NCBI GenBank assembly: GCA_934675575.1 | Contig: CAKUQQ010000011.1 | Location: 1 to 64,000 of the forward strand | Reading direction: 5' to 3' | Source of the DNA: an uncultured Muribaculaceae bacterium | Lineage (GTDB): Bacteria > Bacteroidota > Bacteroidia > Bacteroidales > Muribaculaceae | DNA: 64,000 nt | In this document: piece after piece, positions 9,232 to 18,171 of the stretch | Numbering within the stretch: position 1 is the stretch's first letter | How the letters are laid out: the number at the start of each line of letters is the position of its first letter | Position numbers and translations under genes: made by a program | Notes under the pieces: generated by a model | The model's database searches: none | What the model was told of the DNA's origin: nothing | The model's input: only the letters and a program-made list of their open reading frames with translations

Positions 9232-10827
9232 ATGGAATTTGAAGTAGAGAAAACAAGTAAGAACAATCGGCGCAACAAACCTGCGCATGAGCCTGAGGTG
9301 GTTTCCGAATTTGGAAAAATTCAGCCGCAGGACACCAAAATCGAGGAAGCCGTGCTTGGCGCACTCATGCTCGAAAAAGACGCCTATGCGCTTGTCAACG
9401 ACATTCTCAAGCCCGAATGTTTCTACGACCCTGCCAACAAGGTGGTCTATGAGGCCATACAAAACCTTGGCGTGCAGGAAAAACCTATCGACATGCTCAC
9501 CGTCACCGAGCAGTTGCGCAACGACGGCACTCTGGAGCAAGCCGGTGGCCCTCTGCGCATATCCGAGCTGACGGCTGGCGTGTCGTCGGCTGCCAACATT
9601 GAGTATCACGCCCACATCATAGCGCAGAAATATCTGGCTCGCGAGCTCATCAGCTTCAGCTCCAAGATTCAAACCATGGCATTCGACGAGACCATAGACG
9701 TCTATGACCTCATGCAAGAGGCCGAGGGCAAGCTGTTTGAGCTGTCTAAAAGCTCCATGAAGCGCGATGTGACGCAAATCGACCCGGTCATCAACGATGC
9801 CATAGCCAAAATCCAGGAGGCATCTAACCGCGACAGCGGTCTCTCCGGACTCGAAACCGGCTATCACGAGCTCGACAAGATGACCTCTGGCTGGCAAAAC
9901 AGCGACCTCATCATCATAGCGGCGCGCCCTGCCATGGGTAAGACGGCTTTTGTGCTCTCCATGGCCAAGAACATGGCTGTTGACTACAACCAGCCTGTTG
10001 CCATATTCTCGCTTGAGATGTCAAACATTCAGCTCGTCAACCGTCTCATAAGCAACGTGTGCGAAATTCCTGGCAACAAAATCAAGAGTGGTCAGCTCTC
10101 GCAAAACGAGTGGGACAAACTCATGACTCGCATCAAGGCACTGTATGCCTCCAAGATTTACGTTGACGACACCCCTTCTCTGTCCATATTCGAGCTGCGT
10201 TCCAAAGCGCGCCGCCTGGTCAAGGAGCACGACGTTAAAATCATCATCATCGACTACTTGCAGCTCATGAATGCCACCGGCATGAAGTTCGGCAGCCGCG
10301 AGCAGGAGGTCAGCACCATATCACGCTCTCTCAAGCAGCTTGCCAAGGAGCTTAACATTCCCATCATAGCACTGTCGCAGCTCAACCGTAGCGTGGAGAC
10401 ACGCACCGAGGAGGGCGGACGCGGCAAGCGGCCTCAGCTTAGCGACCTGCGTGAGTCTGGAGCCATTGAGCAAGATGCCGACATCGTGTGCTTCATTCAC
10501 CGCCCGGAATACTACACACACTCCGACGTAGATGCCCAGGGCAACAACATCAAGGGACTTGCAGAGTTCATCATAGCCAAGCACCGTAGTGGTGCCGTGG
10601 GCGATGTGAAGATGCACTTCACCAAAGACCTTGCCCGCTTTGAGAACTGGGAAACTGAGTTCAATTACAGCTCAGCAACCTATGAGTCAAAAATCGGTTC
10701 TTCTGATTTTGGCGGCCCCGACGACGGCAACACCATTCCTCCGGCCGGTGGCGACATTCCGTCACCCGACCAGATAGTGCCGTCGGCAAACATCAACATT
10801 CCGCCTGCCGACCCGGCTCCATTCTGA
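9232..10827 (+). CDS. dnaB: Replicative DNA helicase DnaB
   Basis: 531 residues. The N-terminal DnaB domain (IQPQDTKIEEAVLGALM, residues 35-140) is followed by a linker and the RecA-like helicase core: Walker A in ARPAMGKTAF, Walker B in IIIDYLQLM, and the LSQLNRSVE and DLRESGAIEQDAD motifs. DnaB is the hexameric 5'-3' helicase that drives the replication fork and binds primase and the loader. The C-terminal 60 residues are a low-complexity Pro/Asp-rich tail, beyond the conserved core and seen in related Bacteroidales. No intein is present. The gene converges with radC; no clear terminator lies in the 37-nt gap. Confidence 0.97.
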   Translation: MEFEVEKTSKNNRRNKPAHEPEVVSEFGKIQPQDTKIEEAVLGALMLEKDAYALVNDILKPECFYDPANKVVYEAIQNLGVQEKPIDMLTVTEQLRNDGTLEQAGGPLRISELTAGVSSAANIEYHAHIIAQKYLARELISFSSKIQTMAFDETIDVYDLMQEAEGKLFELSKSSMKRDVTQIDPVINDAIAKIQEASNRDSGLSGLETGYHELDKMTSGWQNSDLIIIAARPAMGKTAFVLSMAKNMAVDYNQPVAIFSLEMSNIQLVNRLISNVCEIPGNKIKSGQLSQNEWDKLMTRIKALYASKIYVDDTPSLSIFELRSKARRLVKEHDVKIIIIDYLQLMNATGMKFGSREQEVSTISRSLKQLAKELNIPIIALSQLNRSVETRTEEGGRGKRPQLSDLRESGAIEQDADIVCFIHRPEYYTHSDVDAQGNNIKGLAEFIIAKHRSGAVGDVKMHFTKDLARFENWETEFNYSSATYESKIGSSDFGGPDDGNTIPPAGGDIPSPDQIVPSANINIPPADPAPF

Positions 10828-10864
10828 TTTTTCTGATTTTTTCGATTTGTTTTTCGCGTGCGGC

Positions 10865-11575
10865 TCACATCAGGCCATTGTCGCTGTAGCTGTAATAACC
10901 GCCACGGCACACTATTATGTGGTCCACAAATGTTATGCCCACGGCATCGCACCCCTTTTTCACGGCTTGCGTCAGCTGATTGTCAACACCGCTTGGGTGC
11001 ACAGTGTCGCTTGGGTGGTTGTGGCTAAGTATTATGCCATCGGCAAGCCTTGCCAACGCTTCATGCAAAATCACTTTCACATCGCCCACCGTGGCCGATG
11101 TGCCACCAGAGCTTATCCTGACCCTGTCGGTCACACGTTTGGCTCTGTTAAGCACCAAAATCCACAATTCTTCATGGTCAAGGTGCGACATCAGCGGCCG
11201 CAGATATTCGTATGCTCTGGCACTTGACGTGATTTGATATTGCTCCTCAAACTTCTCAAGCTGATAGCGTCTGGCTATCTCAAGCGTGGCAAGCAGCTCG
11301 GTTGCCTTAACCTCGCCTATGCCCTTATATTTCATCAGGTCTTTAATTGACAGTCTTGCGAGCAAATACAATTTGTTGTCATAGTCAATCAGCAATCTCT
11401 GGCACAGCTCCACCACCGACTCTCCACGGCTGCCGCTTCCCAGCAATATCGCCATCAGCTCTGCCGTGGTCAGTGCGTCAAAACCGCGCGTTTTGGCCTT
11501 TTCTCTTGGCCGGTCCTCCTGCGCCAGCAGCGTTTTCAGTGCCCTTGAAGCCGGCATGCCACCATCTGTGTCCAT
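10865..11575 (-). CDS. radC: RadC-family JAB-domain protein (DNA repair protein RadC)
   Basis: 236 residues from the Met at 11575, the first in-frame start downstream of the preceding gene's stop. A longer reading frame would run into the glycosyltransferase. The N-terminal helix-hairpin-helix region (LTTAELMAILLGSGSRGESV, LMKYKGIGEVKA) precedes a JAMM/MPN domain: HEAL with the Glu, then SHNHPSD and the downstream Asp as metal ligands. The family was long called DNA-repair RadC, but its true enzymatic role is unsettled. It lies 5 nt downstream of the glycosyltransferase stop codon, so the two are co-transcribed. Confidence 0.93.
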   Translation of the reverse strand: MDTDGGMPASRALKTLLAQEDRPREKAKTRGFDALTTAELMAILLGSGSRGESVVELCQRLLIDYDNKLYLLARLSIKDLMKYKGIGEVKATELLATLEIARRYQLEKFEEQYQITSSARAYEYLRPLMSHLDHEELWILVLNRAKRVTDRVRISSGGTSATVGDVKVILHEALARLADGIILSHNHPSDTVHPSGVDNQLTQAVKKGCDAVGITFVDHIIVCRGGYYSYSDNGLM

Positions 11576-11580
11576 TTTCA

Positions 11581-12585
11581 CTACTTGCCTTTGCGTATAG
11601 CCACTTCTTCCTCTATGTTGCGTCCGTGACGCAGTAATATCTTCCAGACGTATGCCTTCAGGAATCCTGTGCCGTATGAACCAAGTTGAATGAAACTTGT
11701 CAGCACGCCAAGACACGCCACTTTCAAGCTCTTGGTCTCAACGAGCGCGCTAATCCAGAGCATAACCACATATAGAGCCAACGGCAATATCGCCCACCAG
11801 TGCCACGCCAGGGCAAGCACCACCAGTGCCAAGCACCCCAGCACAAACACCGCCGGCAGGCAGTGTACGAGCTTCAGCGAGTCGGGATAAAGCAGTTTTA
11901 GCGTGATGCGCGACATGCCAAACACGTATGTTTGCCGTGCAAACGAGCGCATGGTGTTGCGGCGCTTGTGATACACAAACGCCTCTCTTATAAGTCTTAT
12001 CTTAAAGCCTGCCTTGCGGATTCGTGTGCTCATGTCAATGTCCTCGCTGAACATTTCCCTGAATCCGCCCACTTTTTCCCACACGGCACGGCTATAACCC
12101 ATGTTAAACGAGCGAGGTGTGAACTTCTCCAGCTGCACCTTGCCGCCCCTTATTCCGCCTGTGGTCAGAAATGCAGTCATTGAGAAACTTATCGCCTTCT
12201 GCACGTCGTTGAAGTCCTGGCTCGCAGCGTCAGGGCCACCAAAGCAGTCAACCGGCTCTTTGGCCAACTGGAGCTTGAGCACCTCAAAATACTGTTCCGG
12301 AATCACGCAGTCGCTGTCAAAAAACACGAAATAGTCACCCGAAGCGCGCTCTATGCCATAGTTTCTGGCTATGCTCCGCCCCTCGTTGCTCTTGTAGTAG
12401 TAATGCACATTTATCTTATCGGCATATTTTTCCACCACACTGCCGCAACGCTCCGTGGAGCCGTCTTCCACTATCATCACCTCAAAGTCCTTGCACGTCT
12501 GCCTCGACAGACTCGCAAGCAGGTCGTTCACTTCGTCTATTCTGTTATATACTGGTATGATTACCGAAAAATAAGGTTTTGCCAT
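11581..12585 (-). CDS. Family 2 glycosyltransferase, membrane-associated
   Basis: 334 residues from the Met at 12585 (MAKPYFSVIIPVYNR). An in-frame Met at 12648 would place the promoter inside the gene, so it is rejected. The GT-A domain shows VIIPVYN, VEDGS, a DSDC-type metal site (FFDSDCVIPE) and a GGFREMFSEDIDMSTRIRKAG acceptor region. About three hydrophobic helices follow (residues 240-310), as in inner-membrane glycosyltransferases that build lipid-linked or surface polysaccharides. Donor and acceptor are unknown. It is first in an operon with radC. Confidence 0.9.
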   Translation of the reverse strand: MAKPYFSVIIPVYNRIDEVNDLLASLSRQTCKDFEVMIVEDGSTERCGSVVEKYADKINVHYYYKSNEGRSIARNYGIERASGDYFVFFDSDCVIPEQYFEVLKLQLAKEPVDCFGGPDAASQDFNDVQKAISFSMTAFLTTGGIRGGKVQLEKFTPRSFNMGYSRAVWEKVGGFREMFSEDIDMSTRIRKAGFKIRLIREAFVYHKRRNTMRSFARQTYVFGMSRITLKLLYPDSLKLVHCLPAVFVLGCLALVVLALAWHWWAILPLALYVVMLWISALVETKSLKVACLGVLTSFIQLGSYGTGFLKAYVWKILLRHGRNIEEEVAIRKGK

Positions 12586-12645
12586 AACACTATTTTCTGT
12601 TTTTAATCGCAACGCCAGCCACTGGCGTGCCGTCAAAATCTTATC

Positions 12646-12677
12646 CAAAGATAATTACCATTACTCTTTTTTTCAAA
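12646..12677 (-). promoter_or_regulatory. Glycosyltransferase-radC promoter (TTTG-N20-TATCTTTG)
   Basis: Minus-strand TATCTTTG (12653-12646) and TTTG (12677-12674), full consensus. It overlaps the longer possible start and so decides the start at 12585. Confidence 0.8.
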
Positions 12678-12707
12678 AAAAATATTAAAAATCACGAAAA
12701 GGTTAGT

Positions 12708-12715
12708 TAACTTTG
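12708..12715 (+). promoter_or_regulatory. -7 box (TAACTTTG) of the secreted endonuclease gene
   Basis: Exact TAnnTTTG, 43 nt before the ATG at 12759. No TTG is found at the usual -33 distance. Confidence 0.55.
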
Positions 12716-12758
12716 CGCTATTCTATTCACAATAAGTCTATTTTCACACTACGAGATA

Positions 12759-14453
12759 ATGAACAAACGTTTTTTTCTTGACACTAAGTTGCTGCTCATT
12801 GCAAGCTGCTTTCTCATAGTTGCACTTTGTGCGAGTGCCAGCGTTCCTGCCGGCTATTACAGCTCCATCAATGGCAAGTCGGGTGAAGCCCTGAAAGATG
12901 CCATTCACAAAATCATACGCAACCACACGGTTCTGTCATATAACAGCATGTGGAGCTATTTCCCAAGCACCGATGTCATTCCTGGCACAAAACGCGTGTG
13001 GGACATGTATTCCAACAACGCCTACTATTACGCCGGCAACGGCCGTGCCGTGGGAGGTATGAACATTGAGCACTCTTTCCCCAAAAGCTGGTGGGGCGGC
13101 TCAAAGGTAGAAGCCTACACCGACCTCAACCACCTCTATCCGTCCGACGGCAAAGCCAACACGGCCAAAAACAACTTTCCGCTGGGTGAAGTTTCCACAC
13201 CCGATTTCGACAATGGTGTTTCCAAGGTGGGTTACCCTGTGGCCGGGCAAGGCGGCGGCTGCAAATATGTGTATGAGCCGGCCGACGAATACAAAGGCGA
13301 CTTCGCACGCACATATTTCTACATGGCAACCTGCTACCAAGACTACACATTCAAATACACGTACATGGTCAACAACTCCTCCTACCTCACACTCAACACC
13401 TGGGCCTATGAGATGCTGCTCAAGTGGTCGCGCGAAGACCCTGTGAGTGACAAGGAGATTAGGCGCAACGAGGCCGTGTTCAAAACGCAGAACAACCGAA
13501 ATCCGTTTATCGACAACCCTGAGCTTGCAGAGTATATTTGGGGCAACAAAAAAGGCAAAGTCTATAATCCAGGCAGCACCCCCGACCCAAACCCCGACCC
13601 AAACCCCGACGATGACCCTGTTCTCATTACCCCCACACAAGACACCGAGCTCGACTTTGGTGAAGTGGCAATAGGTAAATCGCTCGACTACACACTCTAC
13701 GTCAAGGGCAAATATCTCACCAACGACCTCTCCGTGCAGGTATATCGCTACGACTACAACATGTTTAAAAGCTCCGTAACGTCTATTCCTCGCGAAATAG
13801 CCACCACCGACGACGGCTACAAGCTCACACTCACCTACACCCCCACTGCCATTGGCTCACACAAGGCAAAACTCCTCATTCTCGACGGTGGTCTCGTGGG
13901 TTCTGTGGGCGTTAACCTCAAAGCCACATGCCGCCCTGTGCCATCGCTGTCGGCCGTCAAGGCATTGCCAGCTGTCAACATCACCGACTCAAGCTATGTG
14001 GCCACATGGCAGCCATCTACCGACACTATCGACTACTACATAGTAAATCGCATCGTCTATGACGCCAAACACTCCATAGTGTCAAACGAGCAGTTTGAAA
14101 CCGACGAGACTTCCTATGAGTTCAGCGACATGAAGCCGGGACAAACCCACACCTACACCGTGCAAGCGTGCCGTTTGGGCTACACTTCTGTGGCTTCCAA
14201 CGTCATCACTGTTGAATATTCCGGTGTGAGTGGTGTGCAGGCAAGCAAGCCTTTTGCCATAGCTCCAGCCACAGGCGGTGTGCGCATCGTGTGCAGCGAG
14301 CCGTTGAGCAATGTTCGCATCTATCGTCCTAACGGCCAGCTTGTCAAATTCCTTCCATCGGTCGCCAACGACCAAGTCATTGAGCTTGCCGACGGCGTGT
14401 ATGTGCTCACATCATCATCGAGCACCCAGCCAGCAAAAATCGTTGTAAAATAA
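12759..14453 (+). CDS. Secreted endonuclease I-family nuclease with Fn3 and sorting domain
   Basis: 564 residues. A signal peptide of about 28 residues (VALCASAS) precedes the endonuclease I (EndA/NucM) domain, which carries the His-Me-finger signature: EHSFPKSWW at 104-112 and DLNHLYPSDGKANTAKNNFP from 122. An acidic Pro-Asn-Asp linker (PDPNPDPNPDDDP, about 273-285) leads to a beta-sandwich and a Fn3-like domain (about 395-495). A final T9SS-like sorting domain ends in KIVVK. The predicted role is degradation of extracellular DNA or RNA for nutrients or biofilm DNA, with export across the outer membrane. It stands alone and is closed by a bidirectional terminator. Confidence 0.9.
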   Translation: MNKRFFLDTKLLLIASCFLIVALCASASVPAGYYSSINGKSGEALKDAIHKIIRNHTVLSYNSMWSYFPSTDVIPGTKRVWDMYSNNAYYYAGNGRAVGGMNIEHSFPKSWWGGSKVEAYTDLNHLYPSDGKANTAKNNFPLGEVSTPDFDNGVSKVGYPVAGQGGGCKYVYEPADEYKGDFARTYFYMATCYQDYTFKYTYMVNNSSYLTLNTWAYEMLLKWSREDPVSDKEIRRNEAVFKTQNNRNPFIDNPELAEYIWGNKKGKVYNPGSTPDPNPDPNPDDDPVLITPTQDTELDFGEVAIGKSLDYTLYVKGKYLTNDLSVQVYRYDYNMFKSSVTSIPREIATTDDGYKLTLTYTPTAIGSHKAKLLILDGGLVGSVGVNLKATCRPVPSLSAVKALPAVNITDSSYVATWQPSTDTIDYYIVNRIVYDAKHSIVSNEQFETDETSYEFSDMKPGQTHTYTVQACRLGYTSVASNVITVEYSGVSGVQASKPFAIAPATGGVRIVCSEPLSNVRIYRPNGQLVKFLPSVANDQVIELADGVYVLTSSSSTQPAKIVVK

Positions 14454-14510
14454 CGTTTTTGGGGCACGATAATCGCCATTTTTCGGCTACACTATAACGA
14501 AATAAAATCA

Positions 14511-14546
14511 AAACTCGGCAGCGTGCAAAGCTACCGAGTTTTTTTG
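14511..14546 (+). terminator. Bidirectional terminator between endonuclease and small membrane-protein genes
   Basis: AAACTCGGCAGC pairs with GCTACCGAGTTT (one wobble) around GTGCAAA. A T run follows on the plus strand, and TTTTGATTTTATTT on the minus strand. Confidence 0.85.
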
Positions 14547-14555
14547 TCAAGTGAG

Positions 14556-14717
14556 TTATATGGTGTCGATGGTCACAATGCCGGTTTGTGGAGCGATTTT
14601 TATGCTGTGGCGGCTACTGCAACGCTTAATCGACATCATCATGGCAATCACCGCCAAAAGCAAAATCACATATAGCGCCGATTGCATCTTTTTAGTGCTG
14701 AAATTTGATTTTAACAT
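14556..14717 (-). CDS. Small single-pass membrane protein (53 aa)
   Basis: MLKSNFSTKKMQSALYVILL leads into one hydrophobic helix (about residues 12-28), then a basic stretch (KRCSSRHSIK) and a short C-terminal tail. A longer frame extends upstream to 15206, but that part is only the shadow of the porin gene. Evidence that the short gene is real: a consensus promoter (14741-14772) ends 23 nt before the ATG, and a hairpin terminator begins 10 nt after the stop codon. Topology is probably a single inner-membrane span with an N-terminal cytoplasmic stub. No family is recognised and no function is proposed. Confidence 0.6.
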   Translation of the reverse strand: MLKSNFSTKKMQSALYVILLLAVIAMMMSIKRCSSRHSIKIAPQTGIVTIDTI

Positions 14718-14740
14718 AACGTATCTGAAACAGTGTTTTG

Positions 14741-14772
14741 CAAAAATACGAAACGTGTTGTCGTGAGCCAAA
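14741..14772 (-). promoter_or_regulatory. Promoter of the small membrane protein (TTTG-N20-TATTTTTG)
   Basis: Minus-strand TATTTTTG (14748-14741) with TTTG at 14772-14769, a full consensus. It is back-to-back with the porin promoter. Confidence 0.8.
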
Positions 14773-14783
14773 GGAATTTGCAC

Positions 14784-14791
14784 TATCTTTG
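14784..14791 (+). promoter_or_regulatory. -7 box (TATCTTTG) of the Porin_10-like gene
   Basis: Exact TAnnTTTG 16 nt before the ATG at 14808, with a loosely spaced TTG at 14758. It falls inside an upstream-extended reading frame, which supports the later start. Confidence 0.6.
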
Positions 14792-14807
14792 TGGAATTGT
14801 TAGGAAA

Positions 14808-16778
14808 ATGAGACACAAAAACGCTATTAAATATTGCATTGTGCTGATGTGCATAGCATTGGGCATGGGGGTGTCGGCAAAAAATCCAAAAGTCGCTCCT
14901 TCGTTTGCTTGGACTCTGTCCGACCCACTTGGCTTGCGACTGCCCTCCACTATCGACACGCTGCACATCAACTATGCCCAGACCATGGTGCCGTCGCTCA
15001 GAAGCAATGCCTGGGCCACCACCGGCAACTATGGCGCCGAAGGGCAAAACCAAATTTTCTTTGACCGCAAAGAGCATAGCCAATTCTTTTTTGAGGACGC
15101 TTTGAGCACATGGCTCACTTCGGTCGAGAACCAGACATTCTATAACACGCGCATTCCCATGACGCTGCTGTCCTACACCACCGGCGGAAACAAATATTCC
15201 AATCAAGACCGCACGACTGGCGTGTTTTCTGGCAACGTCAACAAAAATATAGCACTGGGTGCTGCCATGGACTACATCTATTCCAAAGGCTCCTACAACT
15301 ATCAGGCCGATAAGGATTTTTCTTGGCGTTTATTTGGGTCATACATTGGCGACAGATATGAGTTTCAAGGATTTTTCAACAACTACAATTTCTTGAACAA
15401 AGAGAGCGGCGGCATTACCGACGACCGCTACATTACCGACCCAGGGTCTGTGCAGGGCGGCGACACGAGAGTTGATGACAAATCCATACCCACAAGGCTC
15501 ACGGCCGCTCACTCTCGCGTGGTGGGCAGTGAGGTGTATATGAACCACCGTTACAAGGTGGGCTACTATCACTACAAGCGCGACTCCGTGAACGACACCG
15601 TCATAAGCAAGGAATACATTCCTGTCACGAGTTTCATCTGGACTTTCGACTATAAGAACAACAGCCACAAGTTCATCAACCAGTCAGCTACAGAGGACAC
15701 TACCTTTTTCAGCAACACCTATCTTGGGCTTGGTGGCACTAACGAAGTGACGAAATACTGGAGCTTGCGCAACACCGTGGGCGTGTCAATGCTTGAAGGC
15801 TTCAACAAATATGCCAAGTTTGGATTTGCCGTTTATGGCACACACGAGGTGCGCCGCTTTACTCAAGTGGGCGACACCCTTGCCGGGCGGCAAATTGAAG
15901 GTCTCTCTACATTGCCTTTTGCTTGTCCTGGCGTTAAGACCCAAAATCTGATTAGAGTCGGCGGTCAGCTCACCAAGCAGCATGGCTCGCTATTGACCTA
16001 CGATGCCAAAGCTGAATTTGGCGTGGTGGGCGATGCCAAGGGAGAAATTGACGTGAATGGTGGCGTGGCCACCAAGTTCAAGATGCTTGGCGACACTGTG
16101 CAAATAAAAGGCTATGGCTACTTCAAGAATTTGAATGTGCCATATCTGCTCACAAATTTTGTCTCAAACCACTATGCGTGGCAAAACGACTTCGATAAAG
16201 TGCGCCGTTTCAGAGTGGGCGGCGAGCTGGTATTGCCTTTTAGCGGCACGAGAATAAACGTGGGCTACGAAACACTCAAAAACTATGTGTACTTCAACTC
16301 ACAGGCTTTGCCGCAGCAGTGCGGCAACATTGTGAATGTGCTTAGTGCCACTCTTGAGCAAAAATTGCATTTTGGCATATTCAACTGGGACAACAGCGTC
16401 ACTTATCAGACCACATCTAAAGAAGAGGTGCTCGCCTTGCCAAAGCTGGCAGTGTATTCCAATTTGTATTTGCGGTTTGCGGTGGCCAAAGTGCTAAAAG
16501 TGCAGTTTGGCGTTGACTGCAACTATTACACACGATATTATGCGCCAGGCTACAATCCTGCCAACATGACGTTCTATAATCAGCGCGACATGAAGTGTGG
16601 TGACTTTGCCTTTATGAACGCCTATTTGAATTGCCGCATGAAGCAAGCTCGCTTCTTTGTGATGTATAGCCATGTTAACGACGGCTTGTTTGGCGGCAAA
16701 AACTATTTTTCTGTGCCCCACTATCCGCTCAACCCAGGGCGTTTCCAAATGGGTGTATCAGTCAATTTCGTCAACTAA
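14808..16778 (+). CDS. Putative outer-membrane porin (Porin_10-like)
   Basis: 656 residues from the Met at 14808. A frame open from 14733 is rejected because the promoter lies within it and the signal peptide (MRHKNAIKYCIVLMCIAL...VSAK) starts here. The mature protein is rich in alternating aromatic/polar beta strands (for example SWRLFGSYIGDRYEFQGFF) and ends in an aromatic-rich strand closing with VSVNFVN, as expected for an outer-membrane beta-barrel. The size and the N-terminal motif (WTLSDPLGLRLPSTIDTLHI) match the Bacteroidales putative porin family (Porin_10). Substrate unknown. No adjacent co-directional gene suggests its cargo. Confidence 0.8.
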   Translation: MRHKNAIKYCIVLMCIALGMGVSAKNPKVAPSFAWTLSDPLGLRLPSTIDTLHINYAQTMVPSLRSNAWATTGNYGAEGQNQIFFDRKEHSQFFFEDALSTWLTSVENQTFYNTRIPMTLLSYTTGGNKYSNQDRTTGVFSGNVNKNIALGAAMDYIYSKGSYNYQADKDFSWRLFGSYIGDRYEFQGFFNNYNFLNKESGGITDDRYITDPGSVQGGDTRVDDKSIPTRLTAAHSRVVGSEVYMNHRYKVGYYHYKRDSVNDTVISKEYIPVTSFIWTFDYKNNSHKFINQSATEDTTFFSNTYLGLGGTNEVTKYWSLRNTVGVSMLEGFNKYAKFGFAVYGTHEVRRFTQVGDTLAGRQIEGLSTLPFACPGVKTQNLIRVGGQLTKQHGSLLTYDAKAEFGVVGDAKGEIDVNGGVATKFKMLGDTVQIKGYGYFKNLNVPYLLTNFVSNHYAWQNDFDKVRRFRVGGELVLPFSGTRINVGYETLKNYVYFNSQALPQQCGNIVNVLSATLEQKLHFGIFNWDNSVTYQTTSKEEVLALPKLAVYSNLYLRFAVAKVLKVQFGVDCNYYTRYYAPGYNPANMTFYNQRDMKCGDFAFMNAYLNCRMKQARFFVMYSHVNDGLFGGKNYFSVPHYPLNPGRFQMGVSVNFVN

Positions 16779-16941
16779 CCCCCATCTGCCTAATACAAAA
16801 ATGGCAAAGACGCACAACTATATCTAAGCAAACCGTTCTGCTACGGCAAAGATGTAAAACATTATGGACAACATTAACATTCTCCATGATTTTTTTCAAA
16901 AAAAATAAGGCTTGGAAGATACAAAAAAGCTGTTTTTTTTC

Positions 16942-16949
16942 TATATTTG
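16942..16949 (+). promoter_or_regulatory. -7 box (TATATTTG) of ald
   Basis: Exact TAnnTTTG 45 nt upstream of the ald ATG. A T-rich tract precedes it and no clear -33 box is seen. Confidence 0.55.
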
Positions 16950-16994
16950 GGGTGCAAAAATTTACCATTAAACTAACTAAAAAACGGTACAATT

Positions 16995-18101
16995 ATGAGA
17001 ATTGGTATTCCTAAAGAGATTAAGAACAACGAGAACCGAGTGGGAATGACTCCTGCCGGCGTTGCCGAGCTGATTAAGCATGGTCATGAAGTGTATGTGC
17101 AGCACACTGCCGGAGAAGGCAGCGGTTTCCCCGACTCTCAATATGAGAAAGTGGGCGCAACGATTCTGCCTACCATAGAGGACGTGTATGCCACAGCCGA
17201 CATGATTGTGAAAGTGAAAGAGCCTATTGAGCCAGAGTATAAACTCGTTAAGAAAGGTCAGTTAGTGTTCACTTACTTCCACTTCGCTTGCGAGAAAGCC
17301 CTTACAGAAGCTATGATTAACAGCGGAGCCATTTGCCTTGCCTACGAGACAGTGCAGCTACCCAACCACCAGCTGCCGTTGCTCATTCCTATGAGTGAAG
17401 TGGCAGGACGCATGGCTGCGTTAAACGGTGCTTACTATCTGCAAAAGACCAAGGGCGGAAAAGGCAAACTGATAGGCGGAGTGCCTGGCGTGAAACCAGC
17501 AAAAGTGCTTGTGCTTGGTGGCGGAACAGTGGGTGAAGCCGCTGCTCGCACAGCAGCCGGCATGGGGGCAAATGTGGTGATTACCGATGTGTCACTGCCA
17601 CGTTTGCGTCAACTCGATTTGGAGACACCAGCCAATGTCAGAACCCTGTATAGCAGCGAGCACAACATAGTGCAAGAGCTTGCCGATGTAGATGTAGTGA
17701 TTGGTTCTGTGCTTATCCCTGGCGCAAAAGCTCCTTACCTCATAACTCGCGACATGCTGAAACTCATGGAGCCTGGCACCGTACTCGTAGATGTGGCCAT
17801 AGACCAAGGCGGCTGCTTTGAGACATCGCACCCCACATCGCACTCCGAGCCAACTTATGTGGTCGATGGCATTTTGCACTATGCCGTGGCCAACATTCCC
17901 GGAGCTGTGCCAAACACATCAACAATGGCTCTGACCAATGCCACCCTGCGCTATGCCATAGCTCTCGCTGACAAGGGCTGGCGTCAGGCTTGCAAAGACG
18001 ACGAGGCTCTCTACAAAGGTCTGAACGTGGTGGAAGGCAAGGTGACGTTTAAGGGCGTGGCCGATGCCTGGGGGCTTAAATACGAGCCCGTGAAGTTGTA
18101 A
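16995..18101 (+). CDS. ald: Alanine dehydrogenase
   Basis: 368 residues, the standard length. The enzyme reversibly deaminates L-alanine to pyruvate and ammonium with NAD. The N-terminal catalytic domain begins MRIGIPKEIKNNENRVGMTP, the family signature, with the pyruvate-binding Lys in VKVKEPIEPEY. The NAD-binding Rossmann fold follows with VLVLGGGTVGEAAARTA (about residues 172-188). The segment AIDQGGCFETSHPTSHSEPT and the HYAVANIPGAVPNTST motif are characteristic. It is a single-gene unit with its own -7 box and terminator. Confidence 0.96.
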   Translation: MRIGIPKEIKNNENRVGMTPAGVAELIKHGHEVYVQHTAGEGSGFPDSQYEKVGATILPTIEDVYATADMIVKVKEPIEPEYKLVKKGQLVFTYFHFACEKALTEAMINSGAICLAYETVQLPNHQLPLLIPMSEVAGRMAALNGAYYLQKTKGGKGKLIGGVPGVKPAKVLVLGGGTVGEAAARTAAGMGANVVITDVSLPRLRQLDLETPANVRTLYSSEHNIVQELADVDVVIGSVLIPGAKAPYLITRDMLKLMEPGTVLVDVAIDQGGCFETSHPTSHSEPTYVVDGILHYAVANIPGAVPNTSTMALTNATLRYAIALADKGWRQACKDDEALYKGLNVVEGKVTFKGVADAWGLKYEPVKL

Positions 18102-18127
18102 ACTTTTTTTTAATCATGATAAATATC

Positions 18128-18169
18128 GAGCCGTGCCACCGTGATGGTGTTGCGGCTCTTCTTTTTTTC
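18128..18169 (+). terminator. Terminator after ald
   Basis: GAGCCGTGCCACC pairs with GGTGTTGCGGCTC (one mismatch, two wobbles) around GTGAT, followed by a T-rich tract. Confidence 0.75.
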
Positions 18170-18171
18170 TT

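Noticed and set aside
12586..12648. Longer start (21 extra codons) for the glycosyltransferase
   Set aside because: The consensus promoter at 12646-12677 overlaps this start. The family begins at MAKPYFSVIIPVYN.
14556..15206. Upstream extension of the small membrane protein to 216 codons
   Set aside because: The part beyond 14717 is antisense to the porin gene and crosses the promoter at 14741-14772. Only the 53-codon form is kept.
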